A DNA stretch of 64,000 nt from CAZHCA01 sp964530825 (GTDB lineage Bacteria; Bacteroidota; Bacteroidia; Chitinophagales; Saprospiraceae). The stretch lies in assembly GCA_964530825.1 (NCBI GenBank), contig CAZHCA010000011.1:1-64000 (forward strand), read 5' to 3'. A program made the translations under genes and the position numbers. The notes under the pieces were generated by a model, which ran no database searches, was not told where the DNA came from, and worked only from the letters and a program-made list of their open reading frames with translations. Of this stretch, positions 1 to 7,699 are shown in pieces (position 1 is the first letter of the stretch; every line of letters begins with the position of its first letter).

Positions 1-81
1 GCTTCCTTATGTTTTTTTCACCCTCCTAACTTTTTAGTAGGGTAGAGTACCTTTACCCACTTACCTTTTACAAAATTTATT

Positions 82-89
82 TATTTTTG
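82..89 (+). promoter_or_regulatory. Bacteroidota -7 promoter box for the TPR gene
   Basis: The box TATTTTTG fits the phylum consensus TAnnTTTG exactly and lies 32 nt before the ATG at 122. No good -33 TTTG was identified. It would drive the TPR-ribH-MBL gene run. Confidence 0.55.
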
Positions 90-121
90 CGCTTCATTAA
101 TTCGATGGACATACGAACGCT

Positions 122-814
122 ATGGCAAAAAGCAAGAAGAAAAAACAGCAACAGGAAGAGGAAGTATTGGTAGATATTGTTGAGGTGCGCGATCAGGCCC
201 AGAGTTTTCTGGACCGCTATCAATACTACCTGTTCGGCGCTTTGGTCGGTTTGGTGCTCATTATCGGAGGGATTTTTGCCTACAATAATTTTTATAAGAA
301 ACCGCGACAACAAGAGGCGCAGCAGGAAATTGTTCAGGCTCAACGCCTTTTTGAAAAGGATTCCTTTGCCCTAGCCTTGACGAATCCCGGAGGTGGTAAT
401 TTGGGATTTCTCGATCTAGCTGACGAATACGGTGGAGTGAAGGCGGGCAACCTGGCAGAATTGTATTCCGGACTATCCTACCTTAATATTGGCGAATTCG
501 ATGCAGCGATCAGCTATCTCGAAGGTTATAAGCCAAAAGACAGCGTGACGCCCATCATTCGGTTTGGTGCACTAGGCGATGCTTATTCAGAGTTAGGCGA
601 TTTTGATAAAGCCCTAAATTATTACCGAAGAGCAGCCAACTACAGCGACAATGAGCTTCTAACTCCTTATTATCTGCAAAAAATGGGTATGCTACATGAA
701 AGCCAGGGCAACTCTGCGGCTGCAGCTCAAGCATACCAAGAGATCAAGGATAAATACCCCGATTCGCCTGCTGGCCGCCAGATCGATAAATACCTGGTGC
801 GCGTTGAGCAGTAA
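122..814 (+). CDS. Membrane-anchored tetratricopeptide repeat protein (YfgM-like)
   Basis: A 230-residue protein with a very basic N-terminus (MAKSKKKKQQQ), a single hydrophobic helix at about residues 36-54, and a C-terminal helical repeat region. Two TPR units are readable near residues 150-175 (GDAYSELGDFDKALNYY) and 185-215. The layout of short cytoplasmic tail, one membrane helix and soluble TPR domain resembles YfgM-type ancillary factors of the secretion machinery; this is analogy, not proof. It starts the window's first gene run and lies 51 nt before ribH. The exact role is unknown, and TPR domains usually hold protein partners together. Confidence 0.85.
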   Translation: MAKSKKKKQQQEEEVLVDIVEVRDQAQSFLDRYQYYLFGALVGLVLIIGGIFAYNNFYKKPRQQEAQQEIVQAQRLFEKDSFALALTNPGGGNLGFLDLADEYGGVKAGNLAELYSGLSYLNIGEFDAAISYLEGYKPKDSVTPIIRFGALGDAYSELGDFDKALNYYRRAANYSDNELLTPYYLQKMGMLHESQGNSAAAAQAYQEIKDKYPDSPAGRQIDKYLVRVEQ

Positions 815-865
815 TTCGTCGTTGGCGGGAATGGTTTTTTCCGTAAATTCCCGCTAAAACGAATT

Positions 866-1390
866 ATGGCCACTGCCTTGCGTAATCTTTCAGAATACGA
901 TGCTTCCAATATTCCTTCCGCCGCGGATTTCTCTTTCGGCATCGTCGTAGCCGAATGGAACCGGCACATTACCCACAAATTGTACGATGGTTGCCTGGAC
1001 ACCTTGCTCGAGCACGGCGCCCAAGAAGATCAGGTCCACGTCATTCAGGTGCCGGGATCTTTCGAGCTCCCGGGCGGCGGCAAACTCCTGGCGAGTCGCC
1101 ACACACTCGATGCGGTCATTTGCCTGGGTTGTGTTATTGAGGGCGAAACCAAACACAATGAGTACATTAATTCAGCAGTTGCCAGCGGGCTGACCAACCT
1201 CAGCATTATGACCAATATTCCTTTCATCTTCGGTCTGCTTACACCCAATACGGAGGAACAAGCGTTAGATCGTGCCGGGGGCAAGTACGGCAACAAGGGT
1301 GTTGAGGCGGCGGTTGCCGGTATCCGGATGGCCAATATCAAGCGGCAGCTGAAAATTTCTCAAAAGAGCTCGATCGGTTTCGGGCGATAA
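866..1390 (+). CDS. ribH: 6,7-dimethyl-8-ribityllumazine synthase
   Basis: Penultimate enzyme of riboflavin synthesis. It condenses 5-amino-6-ribitylaminouracil with 3,4-dihydroxy-2-butanone 4-phosphate to give the lumazine, as a cytoplasmic oligomer. The 174-residue product carries the family signatures in order: substrate-binding VAEWNRHIT near residues 28-36, VPGSFELPGG at 62-71, the catalytic-histidine segment GETKHNEY (His97), and PFIFGLLTPN with the following glycine-rich GGKYGNKG. Length is slightly above the usual 155-160 because of a short N-terminal extension. It is 51 nt after the TPR gene and 11 nt before an MBL gene, so probably co-transcribed. No FMN riboswitch-like fold was noticed upstream, and no other rib gene is in the window. 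Confidence 0.97.
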   Translation: MATALRNLSEYDASNIPSAADFSFGIVVAEWNRHITHKLYDGCLDTLLEHGAQEDQVHVIQVPGSFELPGGGKLLASRHTLDAVICLGCVIEGETKHNEYINSAVASGLTNLSIMTNIPFIFGLLTPNTEEQALDRAGGKYGNKGVEAAVAGIRMANIKRQLKISQKSSIGFGR

Positions 1391-1401
1391 AAACCGAACT
1401 T

Positions 1402-2262
1402 ATGCAATTGCACCTCATCGAAAGCGGTAAATTCAAACTCGACGGCGGCGCTATGTTCGGCATTGTCCCCAAGCGGCTTTGGCACAAGCTCAACCCGCCC
1501 GACGAGTATAACATGTGTACCTGGTCGATGCGCTGTCTGCTGGTGCAAACCGGCGAGCGCAACATTCTCGTCGACACGGGGATAGGCGATAAACAAGACG
1601 AAAAATTCCGCTCGCACTTTGAACCACATGGCGCAGATACCTTGCTAGGATCTCTAGCAAAAGTCGGGTTGGAGCCCGAAGCCATTACCGATGTACTGCT
1701 TACCCACCTCCATTTCGATCATGTGGGCGGTGCCGTCCGTTACGATGCAACGGGCAAACTGACACCTACCTTTCCCAATGCTACTTATTGGAGCAACGAG
1801 CGCCACTGGAACTGGGCCCTACAAGCCAATATCAAAGAACGCGCCAGTTTACTGCGGGAAAATTTTGTACCTATCCAAGAAGCCGGGTTGTTACGCTATA
1901 TCGACGTCCAGCAAGAGGACGTCGAATTCCTGCCCGGTTTCAACTTGCGCTTCCTATACGGACACACGGAAGCTATGATGATGCCCAGTTTCCAAATCAA
2001 CGGTAAGACAATCTATTACGGTGCTGACCTGATACCATCCTCTTTCCACGTCGGATTACCCTACATCATGGCCTACGATGTCCGTCCCTTGCATACGCTT
2101 GAGGAGAAAAAGCGATTGCTTTCAGAGGTGATGGAAAAAGATGCTTTGGTGCTTTTCGAACATGACCCGGCCCTGGCCGGCGCTCGCCTCAGGCGGAATG
2201 AAAAAGGCCGCATAGTACTGGGAGAACCACAGGAACTCCGGTCTTTTTTATCGCTCGCTTAA
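1402..2262 (+). CDS. Metallo-beta-lactamase fold hydrolase
   Basis: A 286-residue MBL-superfamily enzyme. The metal-binding motif HLHFDHVGG is at residues 102-110, giving ligands His102, His104, Asp106 and His107. A later histidine (GHTEAM, about 188) and aspartate (YGADL, about 208) complete a di-metal site. There is no signal peptide, so it should be cytoplasmic. The arrangement resembles lactonase/quorum-quenching and generic MBL hydrolases, and the substrate cannot be told from sequence. It follows ribH by 11 nt and converges with the M16 peptidase gene, leaving only 7 nt between the two stop codons. Confidence 0.88.
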   Translation: MQLHLIESGKFKLDGGAMFGIVPKRLWHKLNPPDEYNMCTWSMRCLLVQTGERNILVDTGIGDKQDEKFRSHFEPHGADTLLGSLAKVGLEPEAITDVLLTHLHFDHVGGAVRYDATGKLTPTFPNATYWSNERHWNWALQANIKERASLLRENFVPIQEAGLLRYIDVQQEDVEFLPGFNLRFLYGHTEAMMMPSFQINGKTIYYGADLIPSSFHVGLPYIMAYDVRPLHTLEEKKRLLSEVMEKDALVLFEHDPALAGARLRRNEKGRIVLGEPQELRSFLSLA

Positions 2263-2269
2263 GATGGAG

Positions 2270-5065
2270 CTATTTTTGCGTTTCTGGTCGCAGGATGAAC
2301 TGCAAGTGTTGGTCTGGGGTCAAGTATTTTTTTGCAGCCGCTTGTACGTCGGCTGCGGTAATGGCGTTCAACCGTGCTTCGATGGCCTTCGGCCGCAATT
2401 GCTCCATGGAGCGATCTGTCCAGTAATACCTGACTAATTGATTAAGCCAAAATCCATTTTGTTGGAAGGCTCTACGCAGGGCTACCTGCTGGCCCGCAAT
2501 AAATTTATCCAGTTCTTCCTGATCTGGCGGCTCCTGGCGTAATTGCTCAATTTCCCTATCCAATAGTTGGACAAGGCTGTCGAATTCCGATGGGTCAGCG
2601 TTAAAGGCGAACGATATCCGGTAGTGCTTACGGGGATATTTGCTGGTCCATTGATTGACCCGGACACTATATACGCCACCCTGATCTTCCCGCATTGCTT
2701 CCCGAAGACGTCGACGCAAAATGTCGACCATCGCGCCCAGGTGGGCCCGATTTTCCGGTCCGTAGGAAAAAGCACCATGATAAATGCGTTCCAGTAAAAC
2801 TTTGGGCGCTTGACCGGCAACCAGGGTGGTATCGATTGGTCCGGTGGCCAGGCTGGCGCCCGTATCGCGAAAAGACTCATTCCGGCCCTGGGCCGGCAGT
2901 GGCGCCAGATACTGCCGGACTAAGGGGCGCAGACTGTCGGGGTCAAAGTTGCCTACTAGGAAGAAAATGAAATCGCTGGCATCGGCGAAACGATCGCGGT
3001 AAATGCGTTCGGCCTCCTGCAAGGAAATGGCCCGGTAGAAAGTGGTATCCGCAATAACGCGGCGTGGGTGGTTGTCGTATTTCAGGCGTTGCTTGAAATC
3101 GGCGAAACGGTAATTAGGATCAGCAAATAAATTCTCCAGCACAGAAGCCTGCCGGTCAATAGCCGAAGCAAAGGCGGTTTCATCTACCCGAGGCTGGGTA
3201 AAGTAGAGGTACACCAATTGGAAAAGAGTCTGCAAGCTCGCTTTGTCAGATCCCCCACTAAAACCTTCCCGCAGTTCGTCGATATAAGGCGATACTTCAA
3301 CCCGTTTGCTGGCTAACAACCTGGGGAGTTGGGTGGCAGAAAAGTTACCTACGCCACCAGAGCTAGGGAGAAGGTTAGCGCCGAAGGCTTGCGGATAAAT
3401 GGCATCCGAGTAAACAGAGTGGCCACCAGGGCTAAAAGCCCGCATGAGAATTTGATCGTTCCTAAAGTCAGTTGGTTTAAGGACAATCCGTATCCCGTTA
3501 GAAAGCGTCCATTCCAAAATATGAAGGCTGTCGTCAATGACACGCTCAGCAAGGATGGTGCCGGCTTCGGGCAGGTCCGAGATGAGCGGCCCTTCAATGA
3601 CATCCTCTTGATAGGGTTCGAAATCTATACTGCGCAGATGCTCGAATATGGCGGCTGCCGTATCGAGCTGGGGTATGACTTCGGCAACCTCCTCCGGACC
3701 GGTAAGAACGAATATGCGTTGCTGCTTGGCGAGCCATCGATCGGGTAAGTCATTGAAATCCTCCCGTGTGATGTCGTCCAGGATTTTTTTCATTAAGGCC
3801 AATTGTTGTTCCGGGCTCCAGGCAGGTTGCCGGCCCAGAAAATGTTGAACATATTGATTGGCCAAGCGGCCGGAGTTGCGCTTATCCGACTCTCGTGCCC
3901 GTTGATGAGCTGCAGTCAGCAGTTCGGCTTTCTGGCGCCTTAATTCCTCTGCTGTGAAACCGTGCTGGACAGCCCGGAAGGTTTCCTGTAAAACGATTTC
4001 AAAGCCCGGCAGGATGTTTTCGGGTTGAGCAAAAACCGAAAGGTGGTACTCATCCCGCTTACCGATGCCGGCACCGTAGCTCGAATTGGCGAAGGTGAAA
4101 GGTGGATTCTCGTGTTGTTGTAACTCATACAGCCGGTAGCCAAGCATGCGATTATACAAAGATCGCAAAAGTACCCCCCGGTAATCGGCATTGGTTAAGT
4201 AAGGCGTCATGGACTGTCGTATGATCAGTTTCAGTTCGGAAAAGGGGGCCTCTGGATCGGTGGCCGTTACAAACAGGGTAGTATCCCGATTGGGAACTGA
4301 AAATGTGGTATGCTCGGGTGCCTCGGCTGAATTTTCCAAATCGCCGAAGGTCGTCTGTATGGCTTTTTCCATTGCCGCCGTATCGAAAGCCCCTACCGCA
4401 ATAACTCCCATGAGTTCGGGTCGGTACCAATCTTGATAAAACTGCTTGATTGTTGTACCGTGCACGGTATCGATAAGTTCAGGGTTCCCGATCGGAAAGC
4501 GATCGGGAAAGCGCGAACCGGCATACAAAACGGGATAATATTGCCGGCGCATCCTTTGGTCGGGTTTTTGCCGTTGACGCCATTCTGAAATAACGACTCC
4601 GCGTTCTTTGTCTACTTCCCCGGGTTCGAAAGTGAGTTCGCCCGCCCATTCCCGCAAAATAGTTAGGCCTTCCATTATCAAATGCTGACTATCGGCTGGC
4701 AACTGCAATTTGTAGACTGTCTCTTCGAAGGACGTGTAGGCATTGAGGTCAGGGCCAAACCTGGCGCCTGTTTTTTCCAGAAAATTGATGAGTTCGTTTT
4801 TAGGGTAGCGTGCGGTACCATTGAACGCCATGTGTTCGACAAAATGGGCGACGCCCAGCTGATCATCTGCCTCTTGTAGGGATCCCGCGCGTACGACCAG
4901 CCGAAGCGCTACCTCCTTGGTTGGTTGTTTATTCGAATGCAGGTAATAGGTGAGGCCGTTCTCGAGCTGGTTGATCTGGAGTGCGGGGTCCAGGGGCAAC
5001 GGCTGGGCAGCCAGGGGCAGGAGGGTAGTCAGATACCAGCCGGCCAAGAGCAGCAAAATGCGCAT
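2270..5065 (-). CDS. M16 family zinc metallopeptidase (pitrilysin/insulinase type)
   Basis: A 931-residue two-half M16 peptidase. Residues 1-20 form a signal peptide, so it acts in the periplasm or envelope. The inverted zinc motif HFVEH is at residues 74-78, with the distal acidic zinc ligand in a Glu-rich stretch around 150-160 (ELTFEPGEVDKE). The C-terminal half lacks the motif, as expected for the inactive half of the clamp-shaped family. Members degrade oligopeptides that fit their closed chamber. It starts 8 nt downstream of ffh on the same strand and is probably co-transcribed with it. Confidence 0.93.
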   Translation of the reverse strand: MRILLLLAGWYLTTLLPLAAQPLPLDPALQINQLENGLTYYLHSNKQPTKEVALRLVVRAGSLQEADDQLGVAHFVEHMAFNGTARYPKNELINFLEKTGARFGPDLNAYTSFEETVYKLQLPADSQHLIMEGLTILREWAGELTFEPGEVDKERGVVISEWRQRQKPDQRMRRQYYPVLYAGSRFPDRFPIGNPELIDTVHGTTIKQFYQDWYRPELMGVIAVGAFDTAAMEKAIQTTFGDLENSAEAPEHTTFSVPNRDTTLFVTATDPEAPFSELKLIIRQSMTPYLTNADYRGVLLRSLYNRMLGYRLYELQQHENPPFTFANSSYGAGIGKRDEYHLSVFAQPENILPGFEIVLQETFRAVQHGFTAEELRRQKAELLTAAHQRARESDKRNSGRLANQYVQHFLGRQPAWSPEQQLALMKKILDDITREDFNDLPDRWLAKQQRIFVLTGPEEVAEVIPQLDTAAAIFEHLRSIDFEPYQEDVIEGPLISDLPEAGTILAERVIDDSLHILEWTLSNGIRIVLKPTDFRNDQILMRAFSPGGHSVYSDAIYPQAFGANLLPSSGGVGNFSATQLPRLLASKRVEVSPYIDELREGFSGGSDKASLQTLFQLVYLYFTQPRVDETAFASAIDRQASVLENLFADPNYRFADFKQRLKYDNHPRRVIADTTFYRAISLQEAERIYRDRFADASDFIFFLVGNFDPDSLRPLVRQYLAPLPAQGRNESFRDTGASLATGPIDTTLVAGQAPKVLLERIYHGAFSYGPENRAHLGAMVDILRRRLREAMREDQGGVYSVRVNQWTSKYPRKHYRISFAFNADPSEFDSLVQLLDREIEQLRQEPPDQEELDKFIAGQQVALRRAFQQNGFWLNQLVRYYWTDRSMEQLRPKAIEARLNAITAADVQAAAKKYLTPDQHLQFILRPETQK

Positions 5066-5073
5066 GGATGGAT

Positions 5074-6465
5074 TTATTTTCTTTTTTTCTTTTTCTTTTT
5101 ATTCCGGTTACGGCTAATGCGTCCGCGGCCGGGGGCCGCGGGTCCGGGGACACCACCCATCCCGGGCATTCCTCCGCCCTTAGTCATTTGGTGCATCATT
5201 TTACGCATCTGCTCAAATTGCTTGAGGAACTGATTGACGTCTTGCAGCTCGTGGCCCGAGCCGCGTGCAATGCGCTTTTTACGGCTAAGGTTGATGAGGT
5301 CGGGATCGGCTCTTTCGGCAGGTGTCATGGAGAATACCATGGATTCTACCCGTTTAAAGGCGCTGTCATCAATATCGAGGTTTCGGGTGAGTTTCGACAT
5401 ACCCGGGATCATCCCCATCAGACTTTTTAGATCACCCATCTTCCGGATTTGGTTAATCTGGCTGAGGAAATCGTTAAAGTCGAATTTGTTTTTGCGAATC
5501 TTCTTCTCTAAGCGTTCGGCTTCTTTTTCGTCGAATTGCTCCTGGGCCTTCTCCACCAGGGATACGATATCGCCCATTCCGAGAATGCGCTGCGCCATCC
5601 GGTCGGGGTAAAATACGTCCAGGGTATCAAGCTTTTCCCCCGTACTCACAAACTTAATGGGCTTACCTACCGTGTACTTGATCGATAGAGCCGCACCGCC
5701 GCGCGTGTCCCCATCAAGCTTGGTCAGTACGACCCCATCGTAGTCGATACGCTCATTGAAAGCAGCTGCGGTATTGACGGCATCCTGACCGGTCATGGAG
5801 TCCACTACGAAAAGGGTCTCGTTGGGCAATATGGCGTCTTTGACATTGGCGATTTCCGTCATCATTTCCTCGTCGACAGACAGGCGGCCTGCCGTATCGA
5901 CGATGATCACATCATGGCCGTGGTCCTGGGCGTGTTGAAGGCTGTGCAGCGCAATTTCGACCGGGTTTTTGTTGTCCGGCTCTTTATAAACTGGTACTTT
6001 GATCTGGTCGCCGATGACGGTGAGCTGATCGATGGCGGCCGGGCGATAAACGTCTCCGGCAACCAGCAGCGGACTTTTCTTTTTGCTCTCTTTCAGGTAC
6101 TTGGCTAGCTTGCCCGAAAAGGTGGTTTTACCCGAACCCTGTAAGCCTGAAATGAGAATAACGGTGGGTTTACCGTCGAGGCTCAATTCTTTGACTTCGC
6201 CTCCCATGAGGTCGGCCAATTCGTCCTGAACGATTTTAACCATCAGCTCGCCCGGTTTGACCGACCTTAGTACATTGTCGGTGCCCAGGGCCTTATCCTT
6301 AACCCTATCGGTAAAATCCTTTGCGATTTTATAGTTAACGTCGGCAGCCACCAGAGCTCGGCGGATTTCTTTGACCGACTGTGCAATGTTGAGCTCGGTT
6401 AATTTACCTTCCCCCTTGAGCGTTTTGATGGCGCCCTCCAAACGATCACTAAGACTTTCAAACAT
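5074..6465 (-). CDS. ffh: Signal recognition particle protein Ffh
   Basis: GTPase subunit of the signal recognition particle; it binds SRP RNA and delivers ribosomes making membrane and exported proteins to FtsY. The 463-residue product shows the N domain, then the G domain with GLQGSGKT (107-114), DTAGR (190-194) and TKLDGDTRGG (248-257). A Met-rich M domain follows, ending in GMGGVPGP and a strongly basic tail of nine consecutive Lys/Arg residues (KKKKKKRK run), which probably touches RNA or lipid. A TATATTTG box lies 30 nt upstream. No SRP RNA gene was recognised nearby. Confidence 0.98.
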   Translation of the reverse strand: MFESLSDRLEGAIKTLKGEGKLTELNIAQSVKEIRRALVAADVNYKIAKDFTDRVKDKALGTDNVLRSVKPGELMVKIVQDELADLMGGEVKELSLDGKPTVILISGLQGSGKTTFSGKLAKYLKESKKKSPLLVAGDVYRPAAIDQLTVIGDQIKVPVYKEPDNKNPVEIALHSLQHAQDHGHDVIIVDTAGRLSVDEEMMTEIANVKDAILPNETLFVVDSMTGQDAVNTAAAFNERIDYDGVVLTKLDGDTRGGAALSIKYTVGKPIKFVSTGEKLDTLDVFYPDRMAQRILGMGDIVSLVEKAQEQFDEKEAERLEKKIRKNKFDFNDFLSQINQIRKMGDLKSLMGMIPGMSKLTRNLDIDDSAFKRVESMVFSMTPAERADPDLINLSRKKRIARGSGHELQDVNQFLKQFEQMRKMMHQMTKGGGMPGMGGVPGPAAPGRGRISRNRNKKKKKKRK

Positions 6466-6495
6466 GACTTAATTATTTCGCGCAAAAAAGTGGTG

Positions 6496-6503
6496 CAAAT
6501 ATA
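6496..6503 (-). promoter_or_regulatory. -7 promoter box for ffh
   Basis: On the minus strand the box reads TATATTTG, a perfect TAnnTTTG match, 30 nt before the ffh start at 6465. It sits in the 361-nt gap between ffh and the divergent OmpA-like gene. Confidence 0.65.
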
Positions 6504-6826
6504 AGGATTTACGGTCGACTTTAGTTCGATGCCTTTTCTGTGGATTCTCCTGGCTATATCGAGAAAATGCCAAATATTTGCTTAATTTTATCCTCATACA
6601 AAAACAACGCACCAGGTGTTTTTGCTTGCCGTATTGTATTGTTCTTAGAAGACCTCGGTCAATTTCACTATTAAATAGCGAATCGCCTAACGGGCGCGAT
6701 TGGATGAGTAGACTTGCCGCATTGTAGCTACCCGGGTACAAAAGATAGATCAGAAGAGGAGTGACGAAACAGCTGATAGGTTAAAACGAACTTAAAACCA
6801 ATTTTAATACAAACCCAAAATAGCTT
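6504..6826. other. Intergenic region between divergent ffh and OmpA-like gene
   Basis: About 320 nt between the ffh promoter and the OmpA-like start. Apart from promoter space I see nothing convincing. A 90-codon open frame on the minus strand lacks family resemblance and overlaps the ffh promoter, so I do not call it. Confidence 0.5.
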
Positions 6827-7669
6827 ATGTCAACAACTACCCGCATCATTTTGATACTGGTGGCGTGGTTCCTGTACGTTTTGGCGCTGCAGCGTTTTTG
6901 TACGCGCCAATTGTGTGAGAACTGCAGCACGACCGGCATCATTGGCGATGAAGCAGGCGTTGAGGAAAACCCCTACGCGCTTGCTTTTCGCTGGGGCGAT
7001 GCTACGCCTTTCGCCGGACCCGGTATCGACTCCTTGCAAGCTGCCGTTATGGCCGGCAGCGATAATGCGAACGTTCTGGAGATTGTCGGCAAATATTATG
7101 CCGGTGAGGTGGATTCGCCGGAAGAGGGCGAACAGCTCGGTCTGGAAAGGGCCAGGCAAATTCGCGATCAATTCTTTCCGGATCTGCCCGACAGGCGCGT
7201 TAAGCTTTCGGCTAAAGTCATTGCTGGCAATGCACCAGAGGATGCCCGCGAAGGGTACTTCGAAGCTGCTGTTTTCAACTGGGGGCCATCCCGGGTGGCT
7301 GGATCGAATCTCGACAGCTTACTGGAGCTGGGCGTCTCGGCGAAGTTTCCCTTCGATTCCGACACACCGATTCAAGACCGCAACATAGACGAGTATCTGG
7401 ACAAAGTCGCACGCGAGGTAGAGGTAGATCCGATGGAAGAACCCATCGTCATAACTGGCCATACCGACAACGTAGGAACCCATACCTACAATCAGGCCCT
7501 AGGACAACGCCGGGCTGAGGCGGTCAAGCGGCTGCTCGTTCGGTTGGGTGTACCGGAAGAACACCTGCGGAGTCGCTCTAAAGGAGAAACCGACCCCATT
7601 GCACCCAACACCACGCCGGAAGGTCGGGCCCAAAACCGCCGCGTAGAATTTCAAAGAGCGGAAAATTAA
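6827..7669 (+). CDS. OmpA-family envelope protein, apparently with two OmpA-like halves
   Basis: A 280-residue protein with an N-terminal membrane helix at about residues 7-22 and two nearby cysteines (LCENC). The C-terminal third (about 170-278) is a clear OmpA peptidoglycan-binding domain: FPFDSD, then ITGHTDNVG, NQALGQRRAEAVK and the closing NRRVEFQ. The first half (about 55-140) has a degenerate version of the same pattern (VGKYYAGE, then LGLERARQIRD, then VKLSAKV), suggesting an ancient internal duplication. The membrane anchor would leave the OmpA domain in the periplasm holding peptidoglycan. It is 30 nt upstream of the HhH-array gene and presumably in one operon with it. Confidence 0.85.
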   Translation: MSTTTRIILILVAWFLYVLALQRFCTRQLCENCSTTGIIGDEAGVEENPYALAFRWGDATPFAGPGIDSLQAAVMAGSDNANVLEIVGKYYAGEVDSPEEGEQLGLERARQIRDQFFPDLPDRRVKLSAKVIAGNAPEDAREGYFEAAVFNWGPSRVAGSNLDSLLELGVSAKFPFDSDTPIQDRNIDEYLDKVAREVEVDPMEEPIVITGHTDNVGTHTYNQALGQRRAEAVKRLLVRLGVPEEHLRSRSKGETDPIAPNTTPEGRAQNRRVEFQRAEN

Positions 7670-7699
7670 TTTTAACCAACCAATCAAAAACAATCGATC

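Noticed and set aside
6469..6741. 90-codon minus-strand open frame upstream of ffh
   Set aside because: It overlaps the ffh promoter box, has no recognisable family pattern and looks like translated intergenic DNA.
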